64,000 bases of DNA, from contig NZ_JFYN01000005.1 of the NCBI RefSeq assembly GCF_000631985.1, forward strand, positions 1-64,000, in the 5' to 3' direction. The notes under the pieces were generated by a model. The model saw only the letters and a list, made by a program, of their open reading frames with translations. It was not told the origin of the DNA and did not search any database. A program made the translations under genes and the position numbers. The DNA is from Pseudomonas sp. RIT288. GTDB taxonomy: Bacteria; Pseudomonadota; Gammaproteobacteria; Pseudomonadales; Pseudomonadaceae. Shown piece by piece: positions 63,870 to 64,000 of this stretch (position 1 is its first letter; every line of letters starts with the position of its first letter).

Positions 63870-64000
63870 CACATTTACCTATTAATAAAATACAAGGATA
63901 AAGACAGGCAGTGAGTTCAAGACTGTTCATCTCGTTAGCTTGTTCTCTATTACCTGGGCACCAGAATAAGCAAGGGCAAAGCGTGGCAGTATCCGAATCA

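Overview
The window looks like chromosome of a Pseudomonas of the fluorescens group. It is GC-rich, with short intergenic gaps crowded with the REP-type palindromes of that group (cores such as GAGCCTGCTCGCGA and GCCTGCGGCAGCTCC). Its gene set is typical: FecI/FecR/TonB-receptor iron systems, the homogentisate pathway, a short LOV photoreceptor, the DUF3509 family, and a FolM-FolE-FolX pterin operon. No rRNA, tRNA, CRISPR array or phage was recognised.

Layout. 1-1166: ten tandem 71-bp REP-containing units, then a gene-free segment resembling a dispersed Pseudomonas repeat. 1167-4860: 2-hydroxyacid reductase, DUF2165 membrane protein, EamA exporter and AraC regulator. 4958-15469: two iron-uptake modules facing away from each other around a Fur-box-like site. 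The minus-strand module is DUF3649-PepSY-DUF3325-sigma-anti-sigma-receptor; the plus-strand module is fecI-fecR-fecA. 15680-21251: HPF-like protein, serine catabolism (LysR, sdaA, serine transporter), DUF3509 and PsiE. 21576-26320: a quorum-sensing island with luxR and luxI diverging around a perfect lux box, followed on the luxI strand by an AfsA-type gamma-butyrolactone synthase-like protein, an Old Yellow Enzyme-like reductase and an SDR. 26509-34801: SOS-regulated yebG, leucine dehydrogenase-like gene, SirB1-like protein, aromatic-acid MFS transporter, and hmgA-fahA-maiA with hmgR. 35157-40577: SDR, alpha/beta hydrolase, class II aldolase, lrgAB with LysR regulator, flavodoxin. 40727-46144: LOV protein, PilZ-like protein, MerR/LitR-like regulator, monooxygenase-like membrane protein, folM-folE-folX, DUF1244 and HopJ-family genes.

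46327-64000, after trxB, is more accessory in character. It holds an outer-membrane protein, catalase, OmpA-like and DUF4398 lipoproteins, alpha-carbonic anhydrase, a pseudo-receiver, a RocR-like REC-EAL phosphodiesterase, a large autotransporter and a chaperone-usher fimbrial cluster with DUF1120-type proteins. The fimbrial end is partly AT-rich and carries a decayed second chaperone. Four transcription units here carry the same 18-bp dyad around GAAATTTC upstream, in the same orientation, which suggests one regulator ties the c-di-GMP/stress block to the fimbriae.

The most interesting system is the luxR/luxI-afsA-OYE-SDR island. AHL and butyrolactone-type enzymes in one transcription unit suggest either two co-regulated signals or one unusual lactone. 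The four-site dyad regulon is second. All functions are read from sequence without database searches.
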